From Gnetum montanum (taxonomy: Eukaryota; Streptophyta; Gnetopsida; Gnetales; Gnetaceae), in assembly GCA_015680685.1 (NCBI GenBank), contig MNCI01025445.1, forward strand, positions 47,054 through 111,053: a stretch of DNA of 64,000 nucleotides. Reading direction: 5' to 3'. This document shows positions 33,716 to 44,742 of this stretch, piece by piece. The notes under the pieces are model-generated. The model was given only the letters and a program-made list of their open reading frames with translations, was not told the DNA's origin and ran no database searches. Both the position numbers and the translations under genes were made by a program. Positions within the stretch are counted from its first letter, which is position 1. Each line of letters starts with the position of its first letter.

Positions 33716-35863
33716 AAACACCACAAAAAATTTTGGCTAACACTTGAAGACAGAAATTAAGCTAAGTCATGTGGGTCCTTAGCATGACCAAGCTTGAAAG
33801 CCTCAAAATAGCATCAAACAAAGTCAAAGAAAGCAAGTAAAAGTTCCCTGGGACCCACAGAAGACTACGATAACATCTGGCATCAAACTTGGCAAATCTT
33901 GAGCTCAAAATACTTGGTTTTCACTAAGTATGCATCCTGTACGCTGGCCTACACATGCCCAGCGTAAGCCCCAACGTACAACAAATTTTGGGGCTCAAAA
34001 ACTCCTCAAAATATGCTAAAGTGGAGTGCTTAGACCCGCCAAGACCTTCCCCAGGGTCCCCAGCAGGTCGCAGGCACTTGAAGATTCAATTTTGGGCTCC
34101 GAATGATGGTCTTCCATTCCTGTACGCCCAGCGTATACGCCCGGCGTAAGGCCAGCGTACAGAGACTTTCAGGCCCCAGAAAGGCATCAAAACATGTCAA
34201 AATCAAGCTTCTAGACCCCCTAGGACCTTTCCCAAGGTTCCCAACAGGTCTCAGGCACTTGAAAATCGAATTTCGGGGTCCAAATGATAGTCATTCATTC
34301 CTTTACGCCTAGCGTATACGCCGGGCGTAAGGCCAGCGTAGAGAGACTTTCGGACCCCATAAATGCATCAAAACGTGCTAGAATTGAGCATCTAGACCCC
34401 CTAGGACCTTCCCCAAGGTTCCTAGTAGGTCTCAGGCACTTGAAAATTGAATTTCGGGCTCCAAATGATGGTCATTCATTCCTCTACGCCTAGCGTATAC
34501 GCCCGGCGTAAGGCCAGCGTAGAGAGACTTTCGGGCCCCAGAAATGTATCAAAACGTGCCAGAATCGAGCATCTAGACCCCCTAGGACCCTCTCCAGGGT
34601 CTGCAGTAGGTCTTAGGCACTTGAAAATTGAATTTTGGGCTCCAAATAATGGTCATTCATTCCTCTACGCCCAGCGTATACGCCTGGCGTAAGGCCAGCG
34701 TAGAGAGACTTTCGGGCCCAAGAAATGCATCAAAACGTGCCAGAATCAAGCGTCCAGATCCCCTAGGACCTTCCCCAAGGTTCTCAGTAGGTCTTAGGTA
34801 CTTGAAAATCTAATTTTTAGCTCCGAATTATGGTCTTGCATTCCTGTACGCCCAGCGTATACGCCCGGCGTAAGGCCAGCGTAGAGAGACTTTTGGGCCC
34901 CAGAAATGCATCAAAACGTGCCAGAATCAAGCGTACAGACCCCCTAGGACCTTCCCCAAGGTTCCCAGCAGGTCTCAGGACTTGAAAATTGAATTTTGGG
35001 CTCCAAATGATGGTCATTCATTTCTCTACGCCTAGCGTATACGCCCGGCGTAAGGCCAGCGTAGACCGACTTTCGGGCTCCAGAAATGCATCAAAACGTG
35101 CCAGAATCGAGTGTCCAGACCCCCCAGGACCTTCCCCAAGGCTCCCAGTAGCTCTTGGGTACCCAAAAATCAATTTTTGACCTTAAAATGAAGCATTTTC
35201 ATGTGTATACGCTGGGTACATTTTTGGCTTACGCTGGCATGCTATACGCTTACGCTGGCATCCTCTACGCTCAGCATCCACAACGTATACGCCAGCAAAT
35301 GTAACAGTTGTAAATTAAATCCGGCCTGATGTAGCATATACGCCCAGCGTATACTCCCACGTGTCTCCCACTCCAATTTTCCCGGTAACCCTACCCCTAT
35401 AAATAGCCCAGTTTTCTGCGTTTTCAAGGGGGGGGACAAAATGTCTAACAGAGCAGACCCAGAGCAATTACGCTGTCGGGGCCTTTCATCCGCCTTGTGT
35501 CAAAGCCACAACTGCGTTTGGACCGGTGCACTTTGTAATCAATTCTCAATACAAAACAGTTTAAATTTTGCTCATATTTATTGCAGTTTTCTTCGTTTTT
35601 CAGTTTACGTTTACAGGCTCATTTACATTATCATGCTCATTTACGGTTTACATTTAACGTGCATTGTTTACGTATAACCCAACGTGTTGTAGTGGCAAAC
35701 GTTGGGGAAGTCCTTGTTTGATCCGCGTTCGGACCATTCAAGGCACTCTTCCTTCATCCGTTCCAGCTTGCCCTCAAGCGGAGGCAGGGTCGACTGTGCT
35801 TGTCCGTAGATCTTTCGGTGCTCGTAACGTTCCAGCCTTGCACCGACGATTTTGGTTGGTACA
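33716..35863 (+). mobile_element. Solo LTR inserted in B's antisense gene
   Basis: 2,148 bp from TGAAACACCACAAAAAATTT to TTGGTTGGTACA with a perfect 5-bp duplication. It has a G-box (CACGTG, 35358-35363), TATAAAT (35398-35404) and the conserved GGGAAGTCCTTG end. It is longer than the other LTRs because of a ~181-bp tandem array. No internal sequence remains, so the two LTRs of the parent recombined. Confidence 0.9.
33930..35170 (+). repeat. ~181-bp tandem array inside the solo LTR
   Basis: Six to seven units. The shared mark TACGCC(T/C)AGCGTATACGC recurs at about 34123, 34304, 34484, 34665, 34844 and 35026, intervals of 179-182 bp. Each unit also carries GACCCCCTAGGACCTTCCCC and CATCAAAACGTGCCAGAAT. 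Open frames through the units are repeat artefacts. Confidence 0.9.
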
Positions 35864-36759
35864 ACCTTCAGTAGTGGACTTGGATGTGCTACCCAAGTTA
35901 GAGTCATGAGGAAAGATTGCTCCCTTAGGCGACCAATCCCCATGCAACCATCGACGAGCTTGACACATTACGAATGCTCTAGAGAACCGTTTGTGGAAGT
36001 GGACGATATCACCCTTGGTTTGAGCTAATACAGCTCCACGAAGGGTGGGATCTGCCATAAAGGTTTCTAGAGCCATACGAGCTAGAGTAAGCCCATCATC
36101 CTCAATTCATGTCTCGTCTGCATTAACTTTAGGCATACAAACCAACGGATGTCAAAATAGAGGCAAATGCCAAACGATGAAAGGAAACAACAAGCTTAAA
36201 CGGTCCTACCTATCCACCCGGTACACTGTGCCAGGAGGATTCTGGAATAGCGTGTGCGTACGCGCGGCTAAAAATAGGGTGTTGTTGAGATAGTCCTACC
36301 CTCGCGGCAATTGAGCCCATACCCATGCTAACGGGCATGTAGACCTGGGCCCGCTGGAAGAACCGTCCTCAGCTACAAGTGGTGCCTCATCAATGTCTTT
36401 CACGAAAACCGCGACACCCTCTAAGGCTCCCGACAACATGGCCTCAAGCATGCTCTGTGCCACCACTTCACTTAGGTGTGACCAAACAACCACTTTAAAA
36501 CTTTCCAGCATGAAGGCTAGGAATTCACACGCACCTTCTCTGAACCAGACCCCATTGTTGTCAATAGTTAGATCTGGGGTAGATTCATTACCCTCAATGG
36601 GGACAAACCATGTAAGTACACGAACTAGCTCGACAACCTGGAGAAAAGGTTTAGGATCCTTGCAAGCAACCAAAATGCCATGGTAAATCAGCAATATGTG
36701 AAAAGCAGATGAAACAACAAACTTCCACCTTATAGGCCAACACTTAGGAAAAATTACAA

Positions 36760-37400
36760 ACCGTTCACGCTCAGCATATACGCTATAGAAAATCATTAGC
36801 ATATACACTATAAAACCATTCACAATCAGCATATATGCCATAGCAAATAGTCAGCATATATGCCATGGCAAATAGTCAGCGTATACACCGTGGCAAACAG
36901 TCAGCGTATATGCCGTAGCAAACAATCAGCATATACGCTGTGGAAAATAGTCAGCATATACGCTGTGCAAACCGCCAACGTATACGCCATGCAAATAGTT
37001 TACGCCAGACATTGTAGATAAGTTTATGATGAAAACAGTTCACACCATACGCCATGAAAACAAGTCTATGTTGAACCCCACTTGAAAAGAATTGACTGTT
37101 CACGCTCATCGTATATGCTGTAGAAACCCTCAACGTATACGCTGTAAAAAACCTCAATGTATACGTCGTAGAAGCCTTCAATGTGTGTAAATATTCTACA
37201 CCGGACACTGTAAACGGTCTACGAATAGTCAGCATATATGCTGATAAAATTGTCTACGCTTCATGCCAGTAAAATAATTTACATTGTGCATTGACAACAG
37301 ATTACACTACAAACAACTTAGACTATGTACAGAATATGTTCGGTGTATAGAAACTCTTTACACTATCTTTCTACACTAATTTTCTACGCCGGGCGTATAC
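36760..37400. repeat. GCGTATACGC-type cluster in intron 1 of B's antisense gene
   Basis: Twenty or more copies of CAGCATATACGCTGTG and variants, equivalent in place to 2690-3190 in element A. A second cluster (TCTACGCTTACGC) at 37620-37820 covers the 5' UTR. Confidence 0.8.
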
Positions 37401-37858
37401 ACCGAAACCCTCTATGCTAACTGTTTACACTAAGAAACTTGTACAGATGAAAATAACTAACAGAGGTAGGATCGGAGCCTACTTGTGTGATGATCTAGGC
37501 CATGATGGAATCCTCGGCCTGGGTAGACACTGCAACATGGCTTTGCTCTCCTCCGTGAAGTTTAGGTCAAGTCCCTTCCTCCCTTGGCCTTCCACTTCCT
37601 TGCCTTTTCCCATCTTGGTGTTCTCTACGCTGGGATTGAAAATTTTACGCCGCAGTGTGAGTCTCTATGTCGACGCTTTGACCTTTACGCTCACGCTGAG
37701 GCTCTACACCTAAGCTAAAAGTTTACGCTTACGCTGGAGTTGGAGGTTTACGTTGGGGTTTGGGTCATCTACGCTTACACTCATGGTTCGTCGTCTACGC
37801 TTATGCTTGATATTACGCTGCAAATCCAATGTAATAACAAATGATGCCCCCCCCCCTT

Positions 37859-37866
37859 TATATAGC
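37859..37866 (-). promoter_or_regulatory. TATA box of the antisense gene, element B
   Basis: Minus strand GCGCTATATAAAGGGGGG, about 250 bp before the ATG at 37613. It matches GCGCTATATAAAGGG in A at 2320-2334. Confidence 0.65.
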
Positions 37867-38079
37867 GCTCCGCCACTGCCGCCGCCGCTGCCTTTCGGTT
37901 TGCCTCTTTTTGTCCTTTTTTACTTATTTTAACCAAAATTTGCTCAAAAAATCAAAAAAATAATAATATATATATATATATATGTATATTTAAAATGAAA
38001 CAAAAATTTTTATAGCCCAGTTCCCCTGTGAACCCAATTTCACGTCTTCACGCCGAGCATGCTAGGGCAAATAGTATAT

Positions 38080-38340
38080 GACCCGGTATGGCCTTAAACT
38101 GCCATGACGGCCCGGTATGGCCCTAAACTGCCATGACGGCCCGGTATGGCCCTGAACTACCATGATGGCCCAGTATGGCCTTAAATAACCATGATGGCCT
38201 GGTATGGCCCTAAACTGCCATGAAGGCCTGGTATGGCCTTAAACTGCCACATACGAACCCCCTACGGCCCGGTAAGGCGTTAAACTGCCACCCACGGCTT
38301 GGTAAGGCCTTAAACTACCATGCATCCTGGTGTGACGATA
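38080..38340 (+). repeat. Pre-RT tandem repeat block, element B
   Basis: About eight units of 28-36 bp with GGCCCGGTATGGCC and TTAAACTGCCATGA, matching A at 1970-2125. Confidence 0.88.
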
Positions 38341-38428
38341 AACCACCATTATGCACGTGTACACAATTTAAGTTTCCTGAAAACATTGAGCAATACTTAT
38401 TACCTCATTCTACTCTCTGTTCATTGGC

Positions 38429-38430
38429 AG
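38429..38430 (+). promoter_or_regulatory. Candidate 3' splice site upstream of RT, element B
   Basis: A pyrimidine-rich run (ACCTCATTCTACTCTCTG) ends in TTCATTGGCAG, and the pol frame opens immediately after. The matching site in A (1875) is the main support. No equally clear 5' splice site is visible after the protease. Confidence 0.55.
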
Positions 38431-41400
38431 GACCAAGCCCGATGGATTATCAGCATTTATCTACACCATTAATCATCAATGGGCCGTATGGACAGATCGC
38501 AAGTGACATTCACATAAATCTCATTGACTTAAGGTTATCAACAGATGACGCAGTCATAGCCTCGACACAACAAACCCTAGATAACTACCAAGGTATGACA
38601 AAGTCCCTCGACATAGAAGCTGAAAATATCACTGACGATCCATTAACTAAAACCCCCATCGTTATGCCTAACAATGAGACCAAGATACTAAAATTAAGTA
38701 CACTATTGCAACCTCCTCTGGCCAAAGACATAGAAGATGTGCTTTGAAACAACATGAAAGCATTCGCTTGGTCTTACATCGACATGCCCAGGTTAGATCC
38801 TCAAATCATCCAGCACAACATCATCCTTGATCCAAAATTAAGACCCATAAAACAAAAGGCATGAAAGGTTAAACTTGAGGTAGCATTGGCGGTTTGCAAT
38901 GAAATCACCAAACTTTATCAGTCTAGTTTCATTCGGGCTATCAATTACGCTGATTGGGTATCCAACATGGTCATTGTCCCGAAGAAGAATGGAAGCATTC
39001 GCTTATGCATTGACTTCCAGGATCTCAACGTCGCAACCATAAAAGATGATTTTCCCCTACCTAGCATCGATCAACTTGTCGACTTGACTGCTGGGCACGC
39101 CCTATTTTCTTTTATGGATGGCTTCTCGGGATACAATCAGATACGTATTAACCTGGAACATCAGCTCTAGACTACCTTTATGACACCATGAGGAACCTTT
39201 TGTTATACAATGATGCCCTTCGGTCTCAAAAACACTGGGGCCACATATCAGAGAGCGATGAAATTCATTTTTAGCGATTACATACTCCACTCGCTCAATG
39301 ACTATCTGGACGACATTGTAGTTAAATTGAAGACATCAGAACAACATGTACAAGACCTTGACTTTGTGCTAAAACGCTGTTTAAAATATGAGTTGAGACT
39401 TAATCCAAAGAAATGTGTCTTTGGCGTCAAAACAGGAAAAATGCTTGGATTCATAGCCTCAAAAGCAGGGATATGAGTAGACCCGGATAAAGTTAAGGTA
39501 ATAACAAACTTAAAGCCACCTAACAACCTTACTCAACTCCGAGGTCTACAAGGTAGATTACAGTTTATTAGGCGTTTCATAGAAAAACTAACAGACAAAT
39601 TAAAACCCATGAATCACTTGTTATGCAAGAATGTCCATTTTGAATGGACTCCACAGTGCCAAGAAGCATTCGATAATATTAAAATGGCACTTGCCTAACT
39701 ACCCACGGTTTACCCACCTCAAAGTGATAAACCATTTTACATCTACCTCACCACTTCGGATTTGTCAATTGCATCTATGCTTTGCCAGAAACAAAATGAT
39801 GGAACCGAAGTCTCTGTCTATTACTTAAGCCATGCATTATTTGCCCACGAAAAAAGGTATAACGAGGTGGAGAGGTCATGTTTACCTTTATTCTTTTTTC
39901 TAAGAAAATGGCGACATTACCTCTTCCATAACCAAGTTAACATAATCTGTAAGGATAATGTGCTCAGATCCATCACCAAAAATATTTATGAGACAAGTCG
40001 AATAGCCCGTTGGAAAGCCATGATAGCCGAGTTTGACCTACATTACATAGTGCAATCATCAGTTAAGGGTCAAGCCATAGCAAATCAAATGACCACGTCA
40101 CCAACGCATGATCAAGCAACAATAGAGCCAGAATTCCCAGATGAGAATATAAGTGCAATAGACATAGTGCCCAATGACTACGATGCCATTCTAAACTTTG
40201 ATGGAGCATCCACCTCTCAGGGGGAAGTGCTACTGCTGTCATTACCTATCCCTCTAGGGAGATCCGACCCTTTGCTTATCATTTCAATTTTCACTGTACC
40301 AATAACATAGCAGAGTATGAAGGTCTCCTTAGAGGTCTCACGGTAGTGCTGGCTTCAGACATAACATGGCTTGTGGTCAGAGGAGACTCACAACTAGTCC
40401 TAAACCAAGTTACAGATATTTATACATGCAAAGTGGAACATTTACAACCATATTGTGACTTGGCAAAATACTTAATGAGGTGATTTGAAAACATTGATGT
40501 CCAACATGTCTCTAGAAACGACAATACCATCGCAGACGCACTGGCCACATTAGCATTAAACATATCTCCTGACATGTTCCATACACTGCCAAGCTCTATA
40601 ACCAGTTGTGCAAAACCAATAACCGATGCCCTTGATATGTTACCAATAGTGTCCGCTAGTACAACACATGTGATAGAATGGTATGATGACATAAAAGAAT
40701 ACCTTCTACATGGTGAAACACCGCAACATTTGATGAACACATAAAAGGACATAGTACGAAAACATTCTAGGCAATACGTACTGGTAGGGGACACCTTGTG
40801 TCGCCGATCCTACGAAGGTATATTACTAACATGCATTAGTAGTACTGATGCCCAAACCATCGTTGAACAAGTAAACAACGGACTATGCGGAGGACATATA
40901 GCACCAAAAGCAATGGCAACGAAGATTAGACGCTTAGGTTATTATTGGCTGCACATGGAGTATGATTGTCTTTCCAAGAATAAAACATGCAATACCTATC
41001 AAACGCACAGTAATCTAATCCATGTCTCACCAAATGAGTTACATACGGCGCAAATTACTTGGCCCTTTTAAAAGTGGAAGTTGGACCTTATCGGCCCAAT
41101 AACACCCTCATCTTCTGCAGGGCATAGTTTCATCATAACCGGAACAGAATATTTCATGAAGTGGGTAGAAGTTGTTCCCCTTTGAAAGACTACATCTAAA
41201 CACATGTGCAATTTCATTCTCAAAAACATTGTAACCCGTTTTGGCATCCCCATGACAATCATCACTGACAACGGGCCATAATTTAGCAGTGCTGAAACCA
41301 AAACCTTTTGTGAAAGTCTAGGGATCAAATACTCGTTTTCATCCCCTTACTATCCTCAGAGAAATGGGAAAGCAGAGGCCACGAACAAAACCGTCATTAC

Positions 41401-41917
41401 AATACTCAAAACGATGCTTACCCAAAGAAAGTGAAGATGGCATGAGCAATTGGTATACGCATTGTGGGCATACAGCACGACACATAGAACTTCAACAGGT
41501 AAAATGCCATATAGCCTTGTTTATGGTTCAGAAGTTGTCTTACCTCTAGAATTGCAGGTACCATCTTTAAGGATCACACTTTCTGGACTCCTCAACGAAG
41601 AACAAAACAATGACCTGCGCATCATTGACCTGGACTCGATGGAAGAGGAACGCATACGTCCACTCGATCAGATCGAATGGTACCAAAAGCAACAACGAGA
41701 ACGTCATCGGCATGACATTCGTAAGCACCCTGTCAAAGAAGGTGACCTTGTGCTTAAGGCCGTTCAGGAACACCCAGACAAATTCTCAGCCAATTGGGAA
41801 GGGCCCTACTTGGCCACCAAAGCATACGACAATGGAGCATTCAAGTTAGCTGATATGGAAGGAAATGAGTTTGCAAATCCAACCAATCACTTGTTCCTGA
41901 AACTATTCTATACTTGA
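38431..41917 (+). pseudogene. Pol of element B: RT, two RNase H domains, integrase
   Basis: Order: N-terminal extension (DIEAENITDDPL); RT with LCIDFQDLN, FMDGFSGYNQI and the YLDD catalytic motif near 39305; first RNase H (VYYLSHALFAHEKRYNEVE, 39750-40070); second RNase H with FDGASTSQGG (40198), NIAEYEGLLRGL (40310), GDSQLVLNQV (40385) and NTIADALATLAL (40530); integrase with a zinc-binding part lacking its first His (VNNGLCGGH) and D-D-E residues near 41084, 41267 and 41375; and a C-terminal domain ending LFLKLFYT. Dual RNase H identifies the Tat lineage (established for Tat). Stops and a frame shift at 40220 break it; most stops are one transition from Gln, Arg or Trp. Confidence 0.88.
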
Positions 41918-41939
41918 ATACAAGCTCAGGTACGTGTGA

Positions 41940-42350
41940 GTCCTGGGGTCACGACTATAAACTGATACCACAGCTCGTCCTTGAATCATGATGGTAAACT
42001 GATACCACAGAAGAGTCCTGGGGTTACGACTATAAAATGATACCACAGCTCATCCTAGAATCATGATGGTAAACTGATACCACATCTCATCCTATCATCA
42101 TGATGGTAAATTGATACCATACAGTGTCTGCAATGACGATAAACTAGCACCCATCCGGCATGACAGTAAATTGCCATAGTCTCACTTGCCAAAGTCTACT
42201 AAGACTATAAACTGGTTTGCCTCTTCACGGTCCACTAGGACTAGAAACTGGTAATGTACCATCTACCATGATGCTAAACGGGCAATGTCCAATGGGTTAT
42301 GACATAAAACTAACCCATGATAGTCTACTAAGACTATAAACTGGCAAGTT
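41940..42350 (+). repeat. Post-integrase tandem repeat block, element B
   Basis: About twelve units of ~30-38 bp such as CGACTATAAACTGATACCAC and ATGATGGTAAACTGATACCA, becoming less regular toward 42350. Confidence 0.85.
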
Positions 42351-43408
42351 CATTTTTGGTCCCTCAATCCACGTCCACATTCAAACTTCATTAGAATCGT
42401 TGTACCGCTAGCCATCAGACGATCCTACCAATATTGCTGCCATTCATATTCCGTGCCTAACATCTCATATGGTGCCATTGTGTCATCAGTCGCTATTTAA
42501 GTCTAAGCCTGCTTACTCATGGTTTTCTTGTCTCCTTGGAGTTGTGTCTACAGGATGACACTCAGAGGTGCTCGTACAAGAGTACACTTCATCATAAGCA
42601 GCAAGGTGAGGCAATGTTCACAGCACACGTGACAAGAGTAAATCAAGACGTTCACTAGTACATCCCCATTTCCCGGTACATTGCCTACCTATTCATCAAA
42701 CATACTCTACCCGGACACACCTCTGATACACACAATACACTCAAAACTTTGAGCATACTGTTGCGTACTGTAACACCTTTAAGTAGTTGCAACACACAAC
42801 ATAGCTCTTGAGCATGAGTACAACATCAAAACAAAGCTTCTTCCTAAAAAAATGAGAGACCCTTGGCACTTCCCATACAAGCCCCAGGCAGGAAGGCAAT
42901 CGTCTTGGAACCAAGTACTCATGTCTAAAAAAATCAAGAAACATCTCGTTGCATAGCTTTGGCTCTCTGCCAATAGGATTCTCCCCAAAACACTAAATAA
43001 GAGCCCTGTTCCTCCAAAGAATGCAACACATCATCACGTGGCTTTGGTCTCGCCAACAAATCCTCTTGGACACTAAACAAGAGTTTTGTTCTGCCAAAGG
43101 ACGCATATTGCATGTCTTGATTCTGAATCTGCTAAATAATGGCTATTGACAAGGATCAGCATGACACACACCAGAGCATCCCCTTTACTAAGCATAATCC
43201 CTTGGTCAGTTACCAGTCCCCACAATCTCCATTTTCCTACCAGCTACAGATTTCACTTTCCCAATCCTATGTACTACGGAACATGGTGCGATGATGTCTA
43301 GTCAGGTGGCAAAGGACAATGTCTTTATCGAGTTTCTTGTGATGTTTTGCAGTTCTTTGTCGATGCTTCTCAGGTCAATTCCTCTAAGCATCAACAAACA
43401 GGGGTCAA
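42351..43408 (+). other. 3' UTR of element B with polypurine tract
   Basis: No coding sequence found. 42525-42560 (GTTTTCTTGTCTCCTTGGAG..GTGTCTACAGGATG) is shared with D and E. The last 70 bp are also shared with E and end CATCAACAAACAGGGGTCAA just before the LTR; AGGGG is the likely core of the plus-strand primer. Confidence 0.6.
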
Positions 43409-44737
43409 TGAAACACCACAAAATTTTGAGCTTAGTACTTTTCCAACAAGAAGCAGGTCCCTGGACTCAAAGACGACCACGGCTACATCTGCTACCAAAC
43501 ATGGCAACTTCGGAGATCAGATGCTTAATTTTCACTAAGTATGCATTCTCAGTGAATACGCCCAGCGTATACGCCCAAGTCTACATTCTCAATGTATACG
43601 CCTAGCATATATGCTCAAAGTTCACATTCACAACGTATACGCCCAACGTATACGCTCAAGTTCACAGCGTATGCGCCCAGCGTATATGCCCGATGTTCAC
43701 AGCATACATGACCAACGTACACACCTCACAAGTACGTTTAGCTTGTACAACTAATGCATATGCCCGGCATGCAATCCCCGAAGATGGCATGGAAATAGCA
43801 CTGCAGAATAAGACTTGGTAGAAGACATCAACCTTCAGCGTATACACTCCGGCGTATATGATCAGCATCCTTCAGCGTATACACTTCAGTGTATATGCTC
43901 AGCATCCATAGCATATATGCCCATGCACACCCAGCATATATGCCCATGCACATCTAGCGTATACGCTCAGCACATCAAGCGTATACGCCCAGCACATGCA
44001 GTGTATACGCCCAGAGTCTATGCCCGCTTGATACAGCGTATACGCTCAGCAAATGTAATATACTGTACACTTGTAAATTTCATTCTTCTGCACCTGGTCA
44101 ACATGCCACATGTCACCCAACCCGAGTCTAATGTCAAAACCTGTATAAAAGCCCGAATTTTTGACTAGATCAGGATTGACAATTTTGAGAAAAAAATCAG
44201 AGAAAAACAGAGATGTTGAGAACCAGAGCAGAGAACCCTATACGTTGGACAACCCTATACGCAGAAAATACAGCCTCTACGCTATGCCTACAGTGTGAAC
44301 TAGCCCACAGTCATCCCTCCATCCACTGGGGCTTTCGTCCACCTTGTGTCAAAACCATAACTGCGTTAGACCGGTGCATTGTAACTCTCATTTTGAAATG
44401 CCATTGTTACATTTTCTTCTTAAAATCTGTTACAGTTTGCATTAGTTGTTGCATGTATTCTATTTACACTCTTTTATGTTTATGCTCCGTTCGCATCAAT
44501 TACGTTGTTTATGCTCTATTTTACGCCTGTTACGTCATTCACATATAACCCAGCGTATAGCACCTCGGTGTACATTTGGGGAAATCCTTGCTTGATCCGT
44601 GTGCAGACCATCCAAGGTACTCTACCTTCGTTCATTCCAGCTCACCCTCAAGCAAAGGTAGGATCTTCTGTGCGTGTCCAGTGATCCCCCGGTCTCTGTT
44701 TCCTTCCAGCCAGAGACCGACGATTTCGGACGGTACA
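43409..44737 (+). mobile_element. 3' LTR of element B
   Basis: 1,329 bp, TGAAACACCACAAAATTT to CGGACGGTACA, followed by TCTAC (44738-44742). TATAAAA at 44144-44150. The G-box of the 5' LTR is CACATG here. Confidence 0.92.
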
Positions 44738-44742
44738 TCTAC

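Larger units (their letters stand above)
30889..37613 (-). pseudogene. Antisense eight-exon gene carried by element B (function unknown)
   Basis: Minus-strand exons, 5' to 3': 37613-37483 (131 nt), 36659-36210 (450), 36134-35866 (269), 33621-32575 (1047), 32469-32239 (231), 32153-31959 (195), 31873-31089 (785), 30990-30889 (102). Six lengths equal those in element A, and the other two differ by 6 nt. The protein starts MGKGKEVEGQG. It keeps KPFLQVVELVRVLTW (exon 2), the NVSIAEMIRIVDSFNES region (exon 4), a Glu-rich exon 5 and the coiled-coil exon 7 (LNHHASLTRRLAERKAQIDLL). This copy is dead: stops in exons 3, 4 and 5, intron 1 acceptor CAG to CAA, intron 3 acceptor AG to AC, intron 2 acceptor lost, and a solo LTR at the exon 3 donor. 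Family not recognised. Confidence 0.8.

Noticed and set aside
34103-35180. Series of similar ~60-80 codon ORFs (RKASVERLSGPRNASKRAR type)
   Set aside because: They are the 181-bp LTR repeat translated. Each ends at the next unit and none has coding-type conservation beyond the DNA repeat.
30370-42350. Possible CRISPR arrays
   Set aside because: Units are degenerate, direct and without constant-length unique spacers, and they lie inside plant retroelements.
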